Shown: piece by piece, positions 54,302 through 64,000 of the stretch
Layout: every line of letters starts with the position of its first letter
Numbering within the stretch: the stretch's first letter is position 1
Origin: Hygrophila difformis
Taxonomy: Eukaryota > Streptophyta > Magnoliopsida > Lamiales > Acanthaceae
Direction: 5' to 3'
DNA: 64,000 bases
NCBI GenBank assembly: GCA_030278955.1
Contig: JAOANR010000004.1
Coordinates: 16,988,526 to 17,052,525 of the forward strand
Made by a program: the position numbers and the translations under genes
Notes under the pieces: generated by a model
Databases searched by the model: none
What the model saw: the letters and a program-made list of their open reading frames with translations, nothing else
What the model was told of the DNA's origin: nothing

Positions 54302-57300
54302 TGCCCGAGAATCCTAACGTTATGGCAGGTACATTTACAATTAAGAATGCACCTGTTCACGTATTGTTTGATTCTGGCGCTTCATGTTCATTTATAGCAA
54401 GTCGTAGAGCCTTAGACCTAGGTTTGGGGGAGCTAAGGATTTGAACTTGGGGGAAGCTAAGGATGTCGTAAGCGGTATGAAGGTGTACCCATCACAATCA
54501 AAGATGTTGACTTCCCAACCAACTTAGTTCAATTCGACTTGAAGGATTTTGACGTGATATTGGGCATGGAATGGTTAACCCAATACAAGGCGAGGATACA
54601 GTGTGCTCAACAGAAGGTGGTAATGCAGGCGCCCGGGATGAAAAGGATATCATACTACGTCGAGCCTCGTAAGGCAAACGTAAAAGTGGTAAACGTCATG
54701 CAACTGGGTGCGCTGATCAAGAAATGATACCCAATGTACATGTGCTATGTGTACAACCTACAAGCAGAGGAGGACCCTTTGGGGAAAATCGCAGTAGTGC
54801 GAGAATATCCAGACGTCTTTTCGGAAGAAATATCAGGGATGCCACCGAAGAGGGACATCGAGTTCACAATCGACTTAGCACTGGGGACTGAGTCAATCCC
54901 TAAAGCGCCCTATCGAATGGCACCAGCGGAAATGAAGGAGCTAAAGGAAAAACTTGAGGACTTATTGGAAAAAGGATACATCCGATCAAGTACCTCACCA
55001 TGGGGTGCACCAGTGTTGTTCGTACGGAAGAAGAATGGGAGTATGAGACTCTACATTGACTATAGAGGGCTGAACCAAGTCACAATCAAGTACAAGTACC
55101 CATTGCCCAGAGTGGATGACTTGTTCAATCAGCTGAGAGGAGCCAAAGTATTCTCAAAGATTGATCTGAGGTCTGAATATCACCAACTTAGGATTGCAGA
55201 GAAGGACATTTCTAATACCGCATTTCGGACAAGATATGGACACTTTGAGTTTACAGTGCTAGCCTTCGGACTGACAAACGCGCCAGCGGTGTTCATGAAC
55301 CTAATGAATAGCGTGTTCAGAGAATTGTTGGATCGATGTGTGGTGGTCTTCATAGACGACATATTGGCGTACTCCAAGGATGAGGAAGAACACGCCCAAC
55401 ACCTACACCTGGTCTTAGGCTTACTGAGGAGCAACCAACTGTATGCGAAGCTATCCAAGTGCGAATTCTGGATAGAAAAGGTTGCATTCTTAGGGCACGT
55501 AGTCTCGAAGGAGGGCGTGTCAGTAGACCCAGCTAAAGACTCAGCCGCGGCGGACTGGCCGATACCCAAGAGCCAAATAGGCGTCAGAAGTTTTCTTGGA
55601 TTAGTTGGTTACTATAGAAGATTTGTCAAGGATTTCTCCAAGATTGCCCGACCGCTTACTCAGTTATTGAAGAAAGGTGTGAAGATAAATTGGACAGAGA
55701 AATGTCAATAAGCCTTTAAGCAACTAAAGGAGAAACTACTACGACCCCAGTACTAACTTTTCCTATGGAAGGTGAAGACTTTGAGATCTTCAGTGATGCA
55801 TCAAAGAAAGGGTTAGGATGTGTTCTAATGCAACAAAAGAAGGTTGTGGCATACGCATCCCGACAACTACGACCACATGAGGAGAACTACCCAACTCATG
55901 ATCTCGAGTTAGCAGTGGTGGTGTTCGTGCTGAAGATTTGGCGACATTACCTATATGGGAGGCGTTGCAAGATATACACTGACCATAAGAGCCTTAAGTA
56001 AATATTCACACAAAAGGAGCTGAATATGAGACAATAGAGGTGGCTAGAGCTGATCAAGGACTACGACTTGGACATAGCATACCACGAAGGTAAAAGCAAA
56101 CGTGGTAGTTGACGCTCTTAGTCAAAAAGCTCAACTAGCCAACACAAGGATACTTCCACCAGAGTTGTACATGGAAGTAGCTCGCATGGAGATAGAGTTG
56201 GTTCATCAAGTCACAGTAACCACCATGATCAACGTGATGACAATTAGTCCCTCAATTTTTGAAGAAATACGTGAAGGACAAGATGGAGATGTGAAGTTGG
56301 AACGAATCCGGGATAAGTTGGCTCAAGGACAAGCTAGTGATTTCAAAATCCACGAAGATGGAGGCATAAGGTACAAGGGTAGAAGGTGTGTACCACTCAA
56401 GTGTGCTGACATAAAGAGAAATATCGTGGAGAAGGGACACGAGACTGCATATTCAGTACACCCTGGAGGAGATAAGTTATACAAAGATTTAAGGAAGATA
56501 TTCTGGTGCCTCGAATGAAGCGTGAGGTAGCTAAGTTCGTGAAAAAGTTTCCCACGTGCCAAATGATCAAGGCCGAAAGAAGGAAACTATTAGGAATGGT
56601 CAAGCCACTAGAGATTCGTACATAGAAATGGGATAGCATCTCTATAGATTTCGTGTCTGGATTACCAAAGACTTTACGTGGAATGAATAAGATTTGGGTT
56701 ATTGTGGATAGGCTAACCAAGATAGCGATTCCAATGAAGGAAACATGGAGCATGGAGCAACTTGCCAAAGCTTATGTGGAAAATGTGGTTAGAAGACACG
56801 GGGTTTCACATGACATTGTGTCAGACAGAGATAGGCGGTTCAGATCAAACTTCTGGACGAAGCTGCTAGAAGCCTTGGGCACAAAGTTGAAGATGAGCAC
56901 ATTATTCCACCCAATGACTGATGGTCAAACCGAGAGAACCATCCAAACACTTGAGGATATGTTACGAGCTTGCGTGCTAGAATTCAAAGGAAATTGGGAA
57001 GACCACTTAGCATTGATCGAGTTCTCGTATAACAACAATTATCATGCAAGCATCGGAATGACACCATTTGAGGCACTATATGGATGGAAGTGTCGAAGTC
57101 CATTATGTTGGGCCAAATCTGGACCAACCATAGCAATTGGACCTGAGATGATTGAAGAATCCAAGAAGGCGGTAGAGGTGATCCAACAGAAAATGAAAGC
57201 CGCCCAGGATCGACAAAAGACATATGCCGATAAATGACACAGACAAGGCGAGTTCAACATCGGGGACCAAGTGATGTTGAAGGTCTCCCCCATGAAAGGC

Positions 57301-57687
57301 GTAATGAGATTCGGTAAGCGAGGAAAGCTAAGCCCGAGATACATAGGCCCTTATATGATAATGGCAAGGATTGGAGAATTGGCCTATAGGTTGGAACTAC
57401 CCAAGGAATTGGCTAGAGTACACAATGTGTTCCATATATCCCAGCTGAAACAGTACCACCATGACTCAGCTAAGGTACTACATCCCGAGGTGATTGAATT
57501 GAACGAGGATCTAACATATGAGGATCATCTAGTGAGAATATTGGCTGTCAAGGATAAGTCCACAAGAAATAAGACTGTCACAATGGTTAGGGTTCAGTGG
57601 TCTAACCACAGTGAGGCAGACACAACTTGGGAATTGGAATCTGAAGTTATGAGCAAGTATCCCGAGCTCTTTCAACAAGAATGGTAG
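54302..57687 (+). pseudogene. Pol of the nested Tekay-like element, broken
   Basis: Protease has FDSGASCSFIAS (about 54368). A stop after LGLGELRI and another at 54725 precede the RT (54734-55711; [48 protein letters not shown]). RNase H is at 55765-56001 ([18 protein letters not shown] ... YTDHKSLK, then TAA). Integrase has its zinc-binding part at 56102-56518 ([16 protein letters not shown]), its core at 56653-57237 ([24 protein letters not shown]), and its C-terminal domain with the chromodomain-like tail at 57271-57687 (VQWSNHSEADTTWELESEV). Closely related domain by domain to the gag-pol at 39204-43928, but with at least five stops or shifts. Confidence 0.88.
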
Positions 57688-57724
57688 TTATGACGACATA
57701 ACTGTGAAACCAAGGAGGGTAGAA

Positions 57725-59383
57725 TGTAACACCCAAGATTTTAACTACCAAAATCCAGAAGTACAATGGTAACTTTATTTTGAAGCCAATTTATTTTGAA
57801 CAAGTGGGACTTAGAATTCAACAAGTTGGCTGTTAGGACTTCTTTTGGGACTGATTTGGGCTATGTTTTTAACATACTATTGGAATGTCAAATAAGGCTG
57901 GATTAAGGGTTAAACAACACATTTTTTTTTTGAGTCTTAAAGTTAGGGTTGCAGCCACCTATACTAAGCTAGGATAAGATCTAAGAAACCTATCCAAAAC
58001 ACCTATTTTTGGAAGGATTAAGAGCTGTAACAGGCTGTCTAAAGGGCTAGCAAAAAATTAGGGATTTTCTCATTAACTTTCATTCCATAATCCACCTCCA
58101 AACCCACCTATAAATACCCTCTCCCATTCACTCTTTTCCTCACACCAAAGTCATTCTTCTCTTCTCCTCTCTTATACTTTAGAGTTCTTCTCAGTGTTGT
58201 AGTATTCTTGTGAGTTCAAGCAAGCTACGGGGGTTACTAGCAAGAACTTGAATATCCCTAGGCGTTTTCCACCTGAAGACTAAGCCAGTCTTACCCGAAT
58301 ATTGTTTGTTTCATGTTTCATGCATGTTCTTGGTTTCTATTCATTGGACTATGCATGAAATACTTTTAAATGCTTTAATTATGTGTTTATTTTGGTTGTC
58401 AAAATGCTTTTGGGACTTTAATCCCACGTTTGTGTCAACATGCCTTTAAACCATTTAATCTTGTGTTTTTTTTGCTAGACCCATGATGTCAAAACTTTTA
58501 GTGGGCCTTTAGGCCATTATATGAAAACTGAATTAAATGAAATTGATGAGTGCATGAGCACCACTGTGGTGCCTGAGTTGTGGATGACCGAACTCCCCTC
58601 TGGCTAAGTGGCAGAATTTCTCCTCCTTAGTCCCACATGTTTTGAGCCTATGTTTTGCTAGATATAAGACGCATGATGCAGACTAGTCTATCCGGGTATT
58701 ATAAGCATAGTTGAATCACCATGTGCATGTTGGGCCGCGGTTAGTACTGCAGCCAAATAAAAGAAATAATGACTAAATGACTTGTGATTATTTGTATACT
58801 TATGTCCTCAGAACGAGCCTAGTTTGCTCAGCATTGTTACTGATTATTTGTTACTTTTCCCCTTTTTTTCAGGGTAACTTACATTCAAGTAGTTGAGCAC
58901 GCACTTGAGCCTGGGAGGTTTTTTTTTTAAAAAAGACTTTTTTAAGTTCTCGCATCAAACTACTTTTTGAACAAATGTTTTGCCATGGGCCCAATGAAAT
59001 TTCTTATGTTATGAATAAAGTTTATTAATAAAGTATTCTAAACCACTAGAAATTTTATTATGCCTTAGTATTAATTGTGTTTAAACCGATGAATACAAAT
59101 TAGACTTGTGTACTATCGAGTTGCTAGGGGGCTTCTGTCTAAGGAGGCTTGGTGATAACAAGGCCCGTCAGCTGGTGGCCCACCTCCCTTTTCTAGGAAC
59201 CCCTTGATACAACTTTATAAAACTCGAGTACTTAACAGTAATTCCTAAGTTAAGATACTTAAGTTAATCAAAAATCCTACAGTTAGCCTTAGCATTCCTT
59301 CATCAAGTTAGCCGAACCGAGCTTGACTAAGGGATGTGGCGGTCACTCCCACCAAACTATATTTCAAAACCGGGGGTGTTACA
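57725..59383 (+). repeat. 3' LTR of the nested Tekay-like element
   Basis: This 1659-bp partner of 51319-52965 has its TATA box at 58109-58116. It is preceded by the PPT CAAGGAGGGTAGAA (57711-57724). It differs from the other LTR by many scattered substitutions and small indels. Confidence 0.9.
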
Positions 59384-60830
59384 ATGCATATGTTAGGATT
59401 CGAGCACATCAAGTATCTATACGCAACAAATCCTGATTTTGAGCACATCGAGCACATCACGTTGGATGGTTTCTCTACCAGGAGAATCAGTTGTGCATCC
59501 CAAGAAGTTCTATCAAAGAATTGCTTATTCAGGAAGCTCAAAATAGCAATTTGATGGGTCACTTCGGAAAGAATGCCACTGCAGAAATATAGTCTGAAAA
59601 GTTCTATTGACCCAGGTTGAGAAAACAAGTTGAAGAATTCATTTCCAAGTGCGTCCTCTGTTTGAAGGCTAAGTCTACGGTTAAGCCGCATGGTCTTTAC
59701 CAAGCATTGCCAGTTCCTTCGGGACCGTGGATGGATATTTCTATGGATTTCGTGCTTGTTTCTACCCCGAACCGCACGTGGAAAAGATTTAATGTTTGTT
59801 GTGGTAGATAGGTTTTCCAAAATGGCTCACTTCTTACCTTGCACGAAGACGAGCGATGCACTTCACATTGCGAAACTGTTTTCCAAGGAGATCGTGAGAT
59901 TGCACATGATTCCGAAGTCGATTGTATCTGATCGCGATGTCAAATTTATTAGCTAGTTCTGGAAATCCCTCTGGAGCGAGATTGGCACGAAGCTGATAGT
60001 CTCAACTGTTTTTCACCCCCAAACGGACAGGCAGACCGAAGCTGTCAACTGGGTCTTAGGTAATCTGCTTCGTATTATTATTATTATTATTTATTAATTC
60101 AAAAAGTTGAGATGAATGCCTACCGTATATTGAGCTTGCATATAATAGGCACATCCACAGTGCCAACTCATATGTCACCATTTGAAGTAGTTTATGGTTT
60201 TAACCCCCTTTCCCCGATTGACCTCTGCCGTTGCCTAGCAATGAGCATTTGAATATAAATGGCAGAAACAGGGCTCAAGCAATAAAGGAAATGCACAAGA
60301 ATGTCAAGGAGAGCCTGCTCAAATCGGCAGACGCATACGCGAAGTACCACGATAGGGGAAGGAAAAAGCTAGTGCTGAAGCCAGGAGATTGGGTGTGTCT
60401 TCATTTGCACAGGGAACGATTCCCAGCAAAGAGACACACCAAACTCTCCCCTCGTGGAGGCGGGCCATTTAAAATTTTAGAGCGGGTTAATAGTAACGCA
60501 TATAAATTTGAGTTACTTGATGAATATGGAAACATTAATCCCAATTTTAATGTTGCAGATCTTGTGTTGTATGAACGGGACGATGACGATGCTTGTCGAT
60601 TGATCGCTCAACCTTTCCAAGGGGGTCGACATGGCATGGTAGCCAGAATAGTAGCAATGACATTTCCAGAATGTCCTTGCTCAATGAAGTAGACAAAGAG
60701 TATGTTGATGAATTTTTACAAGACCATTTTGAGAAAGAACTCTCCAAAGTATCCAACATCCATTCCGAAACACTTTTGCTCTTACAGTTCGAGCAGTCGG
60801 ATGTCCGGAATCCAATTCACTGAGTCCGGA
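59384..60830 (+). pseudogene. Integrase of the chromovirus-like element, broken
   Basis: Pol resumes after the nested insert with MLGFEHIKYLYATNPDFEHI. The zinc-binding part ([13 protein letters not shown]) is at 59617-59690, the core at about 59720-60060 ([36 protein letters not shown], then TAG at 59953) with HPQTDRQTEAVN. The C-terminal domain is at 60231-60692 (KPGDWVCLHLHRERFPAKR ... FNVADLVLYERDDDD) and a tail runs to about 60823. A TTATTATTA insertion near 60075-60093 and several stops break it. The core DDE residues are partly visible. Confidence 0.8.
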
Positions 60831-60839
60831 AGAGTGACT

Positions 60840-60852
60840 GGATGAAAAAGAG
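60840..60852 (+). other. Polypurine tract of the chromovirus-like element
   Basis: GGATGAAAAAGAG lies directly before TATTTTAGTA, the sequence that also starts the LTR piece at 48528. Confidence 0.6.
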
Positions 60853-61400
60853 TATTTTAGTATATATATTTTGTATTGGGACATAATGTAATAGTATAAG
60901 ACTATATGCCTTAAAGTGTTAAAGGCATAAAACTTGTATTTTGAACAATGATGTGTTCGGCCATGACCATGGGTTTGGCCAATGGCCAACCCCCGAAGAC
61001 ACTGCCACCAAAGATAAGGATGAAGAAGACAAGACCATGGTTCGGTCTCCATGGGGTTTGATCAACCGTTGACCAAACCCATCTTCTGTCCCATGGTTCG
61101 GTGGACCTTACCACCACCGAACCCATGCCACTTCCACAGAACCCTTAAGGGGTCGGTCCACCATTTTTTTTCCTCTTTTCATTTCCATGTTTTGTAATCC
61201 ATCGAACACATCATTTGGGGCATTGGTATATATACTACCTCCCTCTCATTTGTAAGATTATCTTTTGTTGAATGAAAATCTTGCACTTGGAAAATATCTT
61301 CTGAAAGATCACCCGTGACTGTACCCCCTCACAAATCCATCAAATTGGACTCGAAGTTATCCAAGTAGATTACAATCAACACTTTGAATCTATAGAAATT
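60853..61400 (+). repeat. 3' LTR of the chromovirus-like element
   Basis: The first 93 bases match 48528-48617, and 60941-61130 match the inverted LTR piece at about 50320-50529. It contains GGTTCGGT(C/G) words and a TATA-like TATATATACT at about 61228. The end is not determined. Confidence 0.6.
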
Positions 61401-61570
61401 TGAGGACACGGCGTAGGGACGTGTTTGGCTATTCTTGTTTGTTCTTGGAGTAGGTTAGCTTCTCTATCTTTTACATTTCACTTGTTTGCTTGTTCATGTC
61501 ATTTATTTTCAAGAATGTATCCTATGATCCATGACAAACAGGGAATGGCAAAAATCAAGCAAATACTCTT

Positions 61571-62648
61571 GTGAGATCCGGATATACACTTTCGTGTTCA
61601 GAATATATGACTCTTATTCGTTTGTATGATATGTGGGAATCAATGTTGGATGTGCTTCAAGATGTATGTGAAGAGGGCACTTCTACGGATCAAAAGGGCT
61701 TAGCAAATCGTTTGATGGAAAAGATAAGAGCTTTGAATTTGTGTTCATTATGCATTTGATGATGGACATTATTGCCACCAAATATGAGCTCTATAATGTC
61801 TTGCAACTTAAAAATCAAAATCTTATTAATGCAGTGGAATTGATTTCTACCATGAAAATAGAGCTACAGTCAATGAGAAAGAGAAAAGAATATTATTGTT
61901 CCTAGCTTTGATGAATTTTTGCCATTGCGTGGGCGTTATAGGCGTGCCGAACAAGAAATCACATATTTTCATTGTTGTAAGGCGGAAATATTCAATGCGG
62001 TTAGTATTTTTATAATTTAAGTTTGACATATTAATTGTGCTTATATTAATATTTTTGAACTAACTTGAATATTCTATTCCGTGGCTTTTGATTTGATTAA
62101 TCAAGAGATGATTAATCGGTTCACCGAAACAAATTCAGAATTACTGCTTTGTATTTCTTCTCTTGATCATAGATCTCAATTCTCTAAGTTTTACAGGGAC
62201 CAATTAATTCGACTTTCTGAACTCTATCCAAATGATTTTTCATCAATTGACTGTATCATGTTATATCATCAGTTGAAGGTTCTCATTTCACATGTGAGGA
62301 GCTGTGATGATTTTTTTGAACTTCAAGGTTTAGAAGGGCTTGCAATTGCAATGGTCAAAACAAAAAAATATGTGATTTTTTCGCTTGTTAATAAATTAAT
62401 TGAATTAGTATTGATCTTACCGGTTGCCACAGCTATGGTTAAAAGGGTATTCTTAGTAATGAATCTTATCAAGATAAATTTGAGAAATAAATTGAGAGAT
62501 GAATTGAGGAGTGATACTTTAATGACATATATTGAAAGAGATGTTTTCAATTCTATAGATAATGAATTCATATTGCAATGGTATCAAAAGATGCGTAGTC
62601 GGCGGTACCAATTAAGCAGAATTTCTTATGCATGTACAAATGATGAAC

Positions 62649-62653
<5 letters not shown>
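61571..62653 (+). pseudogene. hAT transposase (TTF-type), C-terminal half
   Basis: The first exon part (YMTLIRLYDMWESMLDVLQDV, 61571-61759) shifts frame near 61757 into MDIIATKYELYNVLQLKNQN. It continues to about 61998, where a GT begins a likely 80-base AT-rich intron. The second exon (62079-62653) encodes INRFTETNSELLLCISSLDH, LPVATAMVKRVFLVMN and a tail YIERDVFNSIDNEFILQWYQ, the hAT C-terminal dimerisation region of plant TTF-type transposases. The N-terminal zinc finger and first catalytic part are absent. The product would have cut and moved the element; this copy cannot. Confidence 0.8.

Positions 62654-62683
<30 letters not shown>
62652..62683. repeat. AT dinucleotide microsatellite
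   Basis: About 16 uninterrupted AT units directly follow the stop codon of the hAT transposase. Confidence 0.9.
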
Positions 62684-62685
<2 letters not shown>

Positions 62686-62862
62686 ATTAGTTTTATTAGG
62701 GTTAAATCTTTGTCATATTTTATACTTTTTTAAATTAAGGAAATTGTATGTGATATTTTGTGTGCTTATGATTGAAAAAACAAATTATGGCTCTACCTGT
62801 GAAAAATTCATGTGTCCGCTACTGGTTCCTTTGGTCCAGATGTATGATTTAAAGATAAAGAT

Positions 62863-64000
62863 TGTAACACCCCACTTTTCAAAACAAACTCAAGGCCATG
62901 ATCATAGTTGTTAAGATCCCGATCCTAATCTTAGGATCTTACGATTTTACGGTCACACATCTCTAAAACGATCCCGATCCTCTTAGGATCTTAAAATTAG
63001 TAAGATCTGCATAAGATCGATCCTAATCGTAGAATTTTACAATCTTATGGCCATACTCCTTAAATGCTTCTACGATCTTACGATCATACCCTCTTAAACG
63101 CATAAAATTTTTGTTTGATCTTATGATTTGGGATCAAAATAACTTTTTTTCTTTAATTTGAAACTCAAGAACTTGTACTCCTTATGTATGGTGTAAAAAA
63201 ACATAATATGTAAGTATGTGGAAATATTTTATATTTAATTGTGATGTTCATGTACTTTATTGTATTAATTAACTTGCAAAATTCATACACACACGAAAAT
63301 AATACTTTTACTTGTTAGTATGCATAATTGAGTTTATCCATTATTACAATTTCATAAGATTTTAGGATCCCGATTCGATCCTACAATCCCGATCATGCAA
63401 AGAGAAAAACGATTCCATATAGGATCCCGATCTTAACAACCTTGGCCAGGATGCTACCGCCACATCTCCCAACTAAGCTCGCCCTAGGCTAACTTAATTG
63501 GAAAATATTAAGGCTCAAGTTATACCAAACATTAAAATTCATTGTAAAATAGTTTATAAAGGGAATTTTAATAAATAAGCTATTCAACATTCAACGAGTA
63601 AATTCAAGTGTGGAAGCATAGATAGAAAAAAGGCCTATCACACCAATGCAATAGTATAATATTTACAAAGTACATAAAGTAGATGCCATTGTTGCTTCAA
63701 AAATTATTCCCGATCCCCAATGACGTGCTCGAATGCTCATATGATTATTCATGTAAGTCTGTAAGAAAAAAGAAAGCAACACACATCTGTATATAAATTA
63801 CTGAGTAAGTCAACACATTCCATATCAAGTTATGGGGTTTAGAAAGAGTTGACACATATAATAGTTTTAAAAGGAATAGAATGCTCATAAGTGACACTTA
63901 ATACTATAATATAGTAACAATTTTAATAAAATGTCGAGTTGCACATCAAAGTCCAATATTTACCAAGTTATCACCATTGTGCCTAGAACATGAGGACACC
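62863..64000 (-). repeat. LTR of a further Tekay-like element, cut by the window edge
   Basis: It begins TGTAACACCCC, then after the insert at 62899-63443 continues CCAGGATGCTACCGCCACAT. This corresponds to the same part of the LTRs at 19027 and 24124 (GGATGCCACCGCCACACC). Further right, AAAGAAAGCAACACACATC and CTGAGTAAGTCAAC correspond to AGAGAGCAACGG and CTGAGTAAGTTAAC near 19390-19430. The orientation is therefore minus. No coding sequence is in view. Confidence 0.7.
62899..63443. mobile_element. MITE-like insert with GTTGTTAAGATC inverted ends
   Basis: GTTGTTAAGATC near the left end (62907-62918) and its reverse complement near the right end (about 63429-63440) face each other, and GGCCA flanks the insert on both sides (62894-62898 and 63444-63448). 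The host LTR continues across it. The interior contains many direct and inverted GATCCCGATCC and TTACGATC words. The exact ends and the superfamily are uncertain. Confidence 0.6.

Larger units (their letters stand above)
51319..59383 (+). mobile_element. Tekay-like retrotransposon nested in the chromovirus-like pol
   Basis: The LTRs are 51319-52965 (1647 bp) and 57725-59383 (1659 bp), both TGTAACACCC ... GGGGGTGTTACA. The internal region has an initiator tRNA-Met PBS, a small coiled-coil ORF, a partly deleted gag, protease, RT, RNase H and integrase with a chromodomain-like tail, and a PPT. The right flank is ATGCA; the left flank is GCGAA here but ATGAA in the inverted copy of the junction, so the target duplication was probably ATG(A/C)A. 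Stops, shifts and visible LTR divergence show it is older than the element at 35616. Confidence 0.9.
48528..61400 (+). mobile_element. Chromovirus-like Ty3/gypsy element, rearranged and interrupted
   Basis: Fragments of one element surround the insert at 51319-59383. They are: an LTR start (48528-48617), a 1.9-kb inverted block (48618-50532), RT-RNase H in plus orientation (50533-51318), integrase (59384-60830), PPT (60840-60852) and 3' LTR from 60853. The LTR begins TATTTTAGTA at both sites; its 3' end, and so the right boundary near 61400, is uncertain. Gag is absent. The lineage cannot be fixed; pol residues suggest a chromovirus distinct from Tekay. Confidence 0.7.
48266..62824 (+). mobile_element. 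hAT element (TTF-type transposase) with two nested retrotransposons
   Basis: The left end CACTGGCGGAC and the reverse complement of the right end CAGTAGCGGAC match in 9 of 11 bases. The flanks ATTCCTTT (48258-48265) and GTTCCTTT (62825-62832) form an 8-bp target duplication with one change, as expected for hAT. The transposase C-terminal part is at 61571-62653. Only about 260 bases of the left side of the hAT remain before the nested chromovirus-like element, so the N-terminal coding part is missing. A diverged second copy of the left end lies at about 48461-48515. Confidence 0.8.

Overview
This window is transposable-element-rich plant nuclear DNA. The evidence is: Ty3/gypsy LTR retrotransposons primed by plant tRNA-Asp and initiator tRNA-Met ends, a plant-type mariner-like element, a plant hAT element with an intron, Stowaway and hAT MITEs, and a degenerate copy of plant complex I subunit NDUFB3. 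Retention of introns, AT-rich spacers and repeated nesting suggest pericentromeric or intergenic heterochromatin of a dicot; I cannot name the species. I see no intact host gene, no tRNA or rRNA gene and no CRISPR array.

Layout, left to right. (A) 1-8808, minus strand: an Athila-like element reduced to gag-protease, in the tandem form internal-LTR-internal-LTR and running off the left edge; its two LTRs differ at one position that I can see. (B) 8822-27528, minus strand: a decayed Tat-lineage element with gag, protease, RT-RNase H, a second archaeal-type RNase H and integrase, then a GC-rich block of GCCGCCA repeats with antisense reading frames. A 524-bp hAT MITE sits between its gag and protease. 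Its right LTR is split by (C) 19027-27176, a gag-only element of the Tekay type with 3-kb LTRs, minus strand. (D) 27937-33184: an old LTR-like stretch, itself split by (E) a solo LTR at 29639-32417 that carries a 35-bp minisatellite.

(F) 33185-48239: a mariner-like element with matching terminal inverted repeats and TA target sites. It contains a Stowaway MITE, the NDUFB3-like gene fragment and a broken transposase. Its transposase is cut by (G) 35616-46756, a nearly complete, young Tekay-like element with identical-length 2600-bp LTRs, a perfect CTAGC target duplication, an extra small coiled-coil ORF upstream of gag, and a gag-pol frame broken by only two TGA codons.

(H) 48266-62824: a hAT element with an 8-bp target duplication and the C-terminal part of its transposase. 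It contains (I), a chromovirus-like element at about 48528-61400 whose pol has undergone an inversion with an 825-bp flanking inverted duplication. Inside (I) is (J) 51319-59383, a second, older Tekay-like element that also carries a small coiled-coil ORF before gag. (K) 62863-64000: an LTR of the same broad type, holding a MITE-like insert and leaving the window at the right edge.

The elements do not cooperate as an operon; they record at least three levels of nested insertion. The points most worth following are the extra upstream coiled-coil ORF shared by two Tekay-like elements, the B-box-like array in the solo LTR, the gene fragment inside the mariner element, the inversion with its long flanking duplication, and the double polypurine-tract arrangement at the 3' ends of C and G.
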